A DNA stretch of 38,775 nt from a virus. The translations under genes were made by a program, and so were the position numbers. Where the stretch lies: positions 1 through 38,775 of the IMG/VR virus record IMGVR_UViG_3300032278_000037. One strand, written 5' to 3'. Of this stretch, positions 37,994-38,775 are shown in pieces. The notes under the pieces are model-generated. The model did no database searches and was not told where the DNA came from. It saw only the letters and a program-made list of their open reading frames with translations. Every line of letters starts with the position of its first letter. The stretch's first letter is position 1.

Positions 37994-38775
37994 ATGTTGA
38001 ACGCTTTTTGGCGTGAACGTTCATTTCTAGCACTGTCATTGTTCTTTTTTTTATTATTTTCATTTTCAGCAACTTACGCAAACGAAGAGCGTGATTCAGG
38101 AAACCTCGACGCCCCTCTTTCTTTAGAAAGCGATGTAGCGCTTCCTGAAGGGCTGTGGCCCGCAGGCGATAACAGCGCAGCTGAAGTGCCTGAAGAAGCG
38201 CCCAGTATGGCGGTGATTCCCCCGCCCCCTCTCGATCCGCCGCCACTGAAACAGCTAACGCTGATGCTAGATTGGTACTTAAGCCCCCAGCATGCCGCCC
38301 TCATCGTGGCGAAAGAGCGGGCCCTGTTTGCCGCCCAAGGGCTTGAAATCGAGCTATTAACCCCAGCCGACCCCTCCATTGCGATTAAGCTGCTGGCGGC
38401 CGGAGAAGTGGATTTAGCGCTCACCCGCCAGCCGCTGCTACATTTACATGCCCACGATGGCGCGCCAATCACACGCATCGCCACGCTGATAGAAACACCG
38501 TTAAATGCAGTGATCGTGGCAGGTGAAGCGCCAGCACCCGCAGCGGTTGCCGACGCCCTAGCCGATTTACACTACGGTTATTCCACCCGCGAGGGGCGTG
38601 ATGTGTTAGTGGAACAACTTCTGCCCCGTTCAGTGCGCCAAGTCGATGACTTCGTTGCGCCTGAAAGCGTCCATTTTGATGCCGCCGATGCACTACGTTC
38701 GAGCAGAGTCGACGCCGTGGCGGATGGTTTTTTTCATACGCTGCCCCAGCAGCTCGCCTCCGATGGCATCGTCAC
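37994..38775 (+). CDS. NMT1/THI5-like periplasmic binding protein (3' end outside)
   Basis: 260 visible residues of an ABC-transporter substrate-binding protein. An N-terminal signal peptide (about 1-29, cleavage after TYA) precedes an acidic proline-rich linker. The domain then begins at LTLMLDWYLSPQHAALIVAK, with ADPSIAIKLLAAGEVDLALT, as in ThiY/NMT1 proteins that bind thiamine pyrimidine precursors or similar ligands. No stop occurs before the window end. GAGTTGAGGTT precedes the ATG. The substrate is not shown. Confidence 0.8.
   Translation, partial: MLNAFWRERSFLALSLFFFLLFSFSATYANEERDSGNLDAPLSLESDVALPEGLWPAGDNSAAEVPEEAPSMAVIPPPPLDPPPLKQLTLMLDWYLSPQHAALIVAKERALFAAQGLEIELLTPADPSIAIKLLAAGEVDLALTRQPLLHLHAHDGAPITRIATLIETPLNAVIVAGEAPAPAAVADALADLHYGYSTREGRDVLVEQLLPRSVRQVDDFVAPESVHFDAADALRSSRVDAVADGFFHTLPQQLASDGIV

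Overview
The window is most of an integrated temperate phage (prophage) followed by about 2.7 kb of host chromosome. GC is moderately high. The host genes (a NhaP2/CvrA-type antiporter and an NMT1/THI5-like periplasmic binding protein) suggest a gammaproteobacterium. Halomonas or a relative is my best guess, but that is inference. The prophage sits against the 3' end of a minus-strand tRNA-Ser(UGA) gene (35991-36081), next to its tyrosine integrase (34854-35948). It runs leftwards out of the window, so the distal att site and probably the remaining tail genes are missing.

Layout from right to left. (1) 36140-38775: host chromosome. (2) 24840-35948, plus strand: a PL-like early operon with many small accessory genes, a Bet annealase, an intruding HNH endonuclease, a YqaJ/lambda-type exonuclease, an orphan adenine methyltransferase, an excisionase-like protein and the integrase. 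(3) 23535-24833: the lysogeny switch, with a CI-like S24 repressor, a Cro-like protein and five operator-like sites in two clusters. (4) 16620-23481, minus strand: a PR-like operon with an O-like initiator carrying iterons, a DnaC-like loader, a PD-(D/E)XK protein, NinB, a YbcO-like HNH protein, a RuvC-like resolvase, several tiny genes and a candidate late regulator. Most genes here overlap by ATGA or GTGA. (5) 16542-16618: a lambda-like late promoter followed at once by an intrinsic terminator. (6) 915-16472: late genes, with a GH108 muramidase, two holin-type proteins, small genes, TerS, TerL, a P22-type portal, scaffold, HK97-type capsid, neck and fibre proteins. This gene content suggests a podovirus related in plan to Bordetella phage BPP-1. 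(7) 1-1448: a diversity-generating retroelement (DGR) at the left edge.

The DGR is the most important system. The last fibre gene ends in a 111-bp variable repeat (VR, 1338-1448) that matches a non-coding template repeat (TR, 772-882) except at six positions. All six are adenines in the TR coding-sense strand. An Avd-like gene lies between the repeats, and a DGR-type reverse transcriptase begins downstream of TR and runs off the window. A perfect hairpin with a GRNA loop lies 38 bp past VR, where BPP-1 needs its target-site hairpin.

Less expected is a set of RNA-level signals. Eight short GUGA-tetraloop hairpins with covarying stems lie just upstream of the ribosome binding sites of four late genes, five of them in tandem. 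Two related intergenic elements in the early operon are each closed by long inverted repeats. A structured 230-nt early leader precedes an operon that contains six intrinsic terminators but no recognisable N protein. The divergent repressor and early promoters appear to share one palindromic -35 box, and the repressor message would be leaderless.
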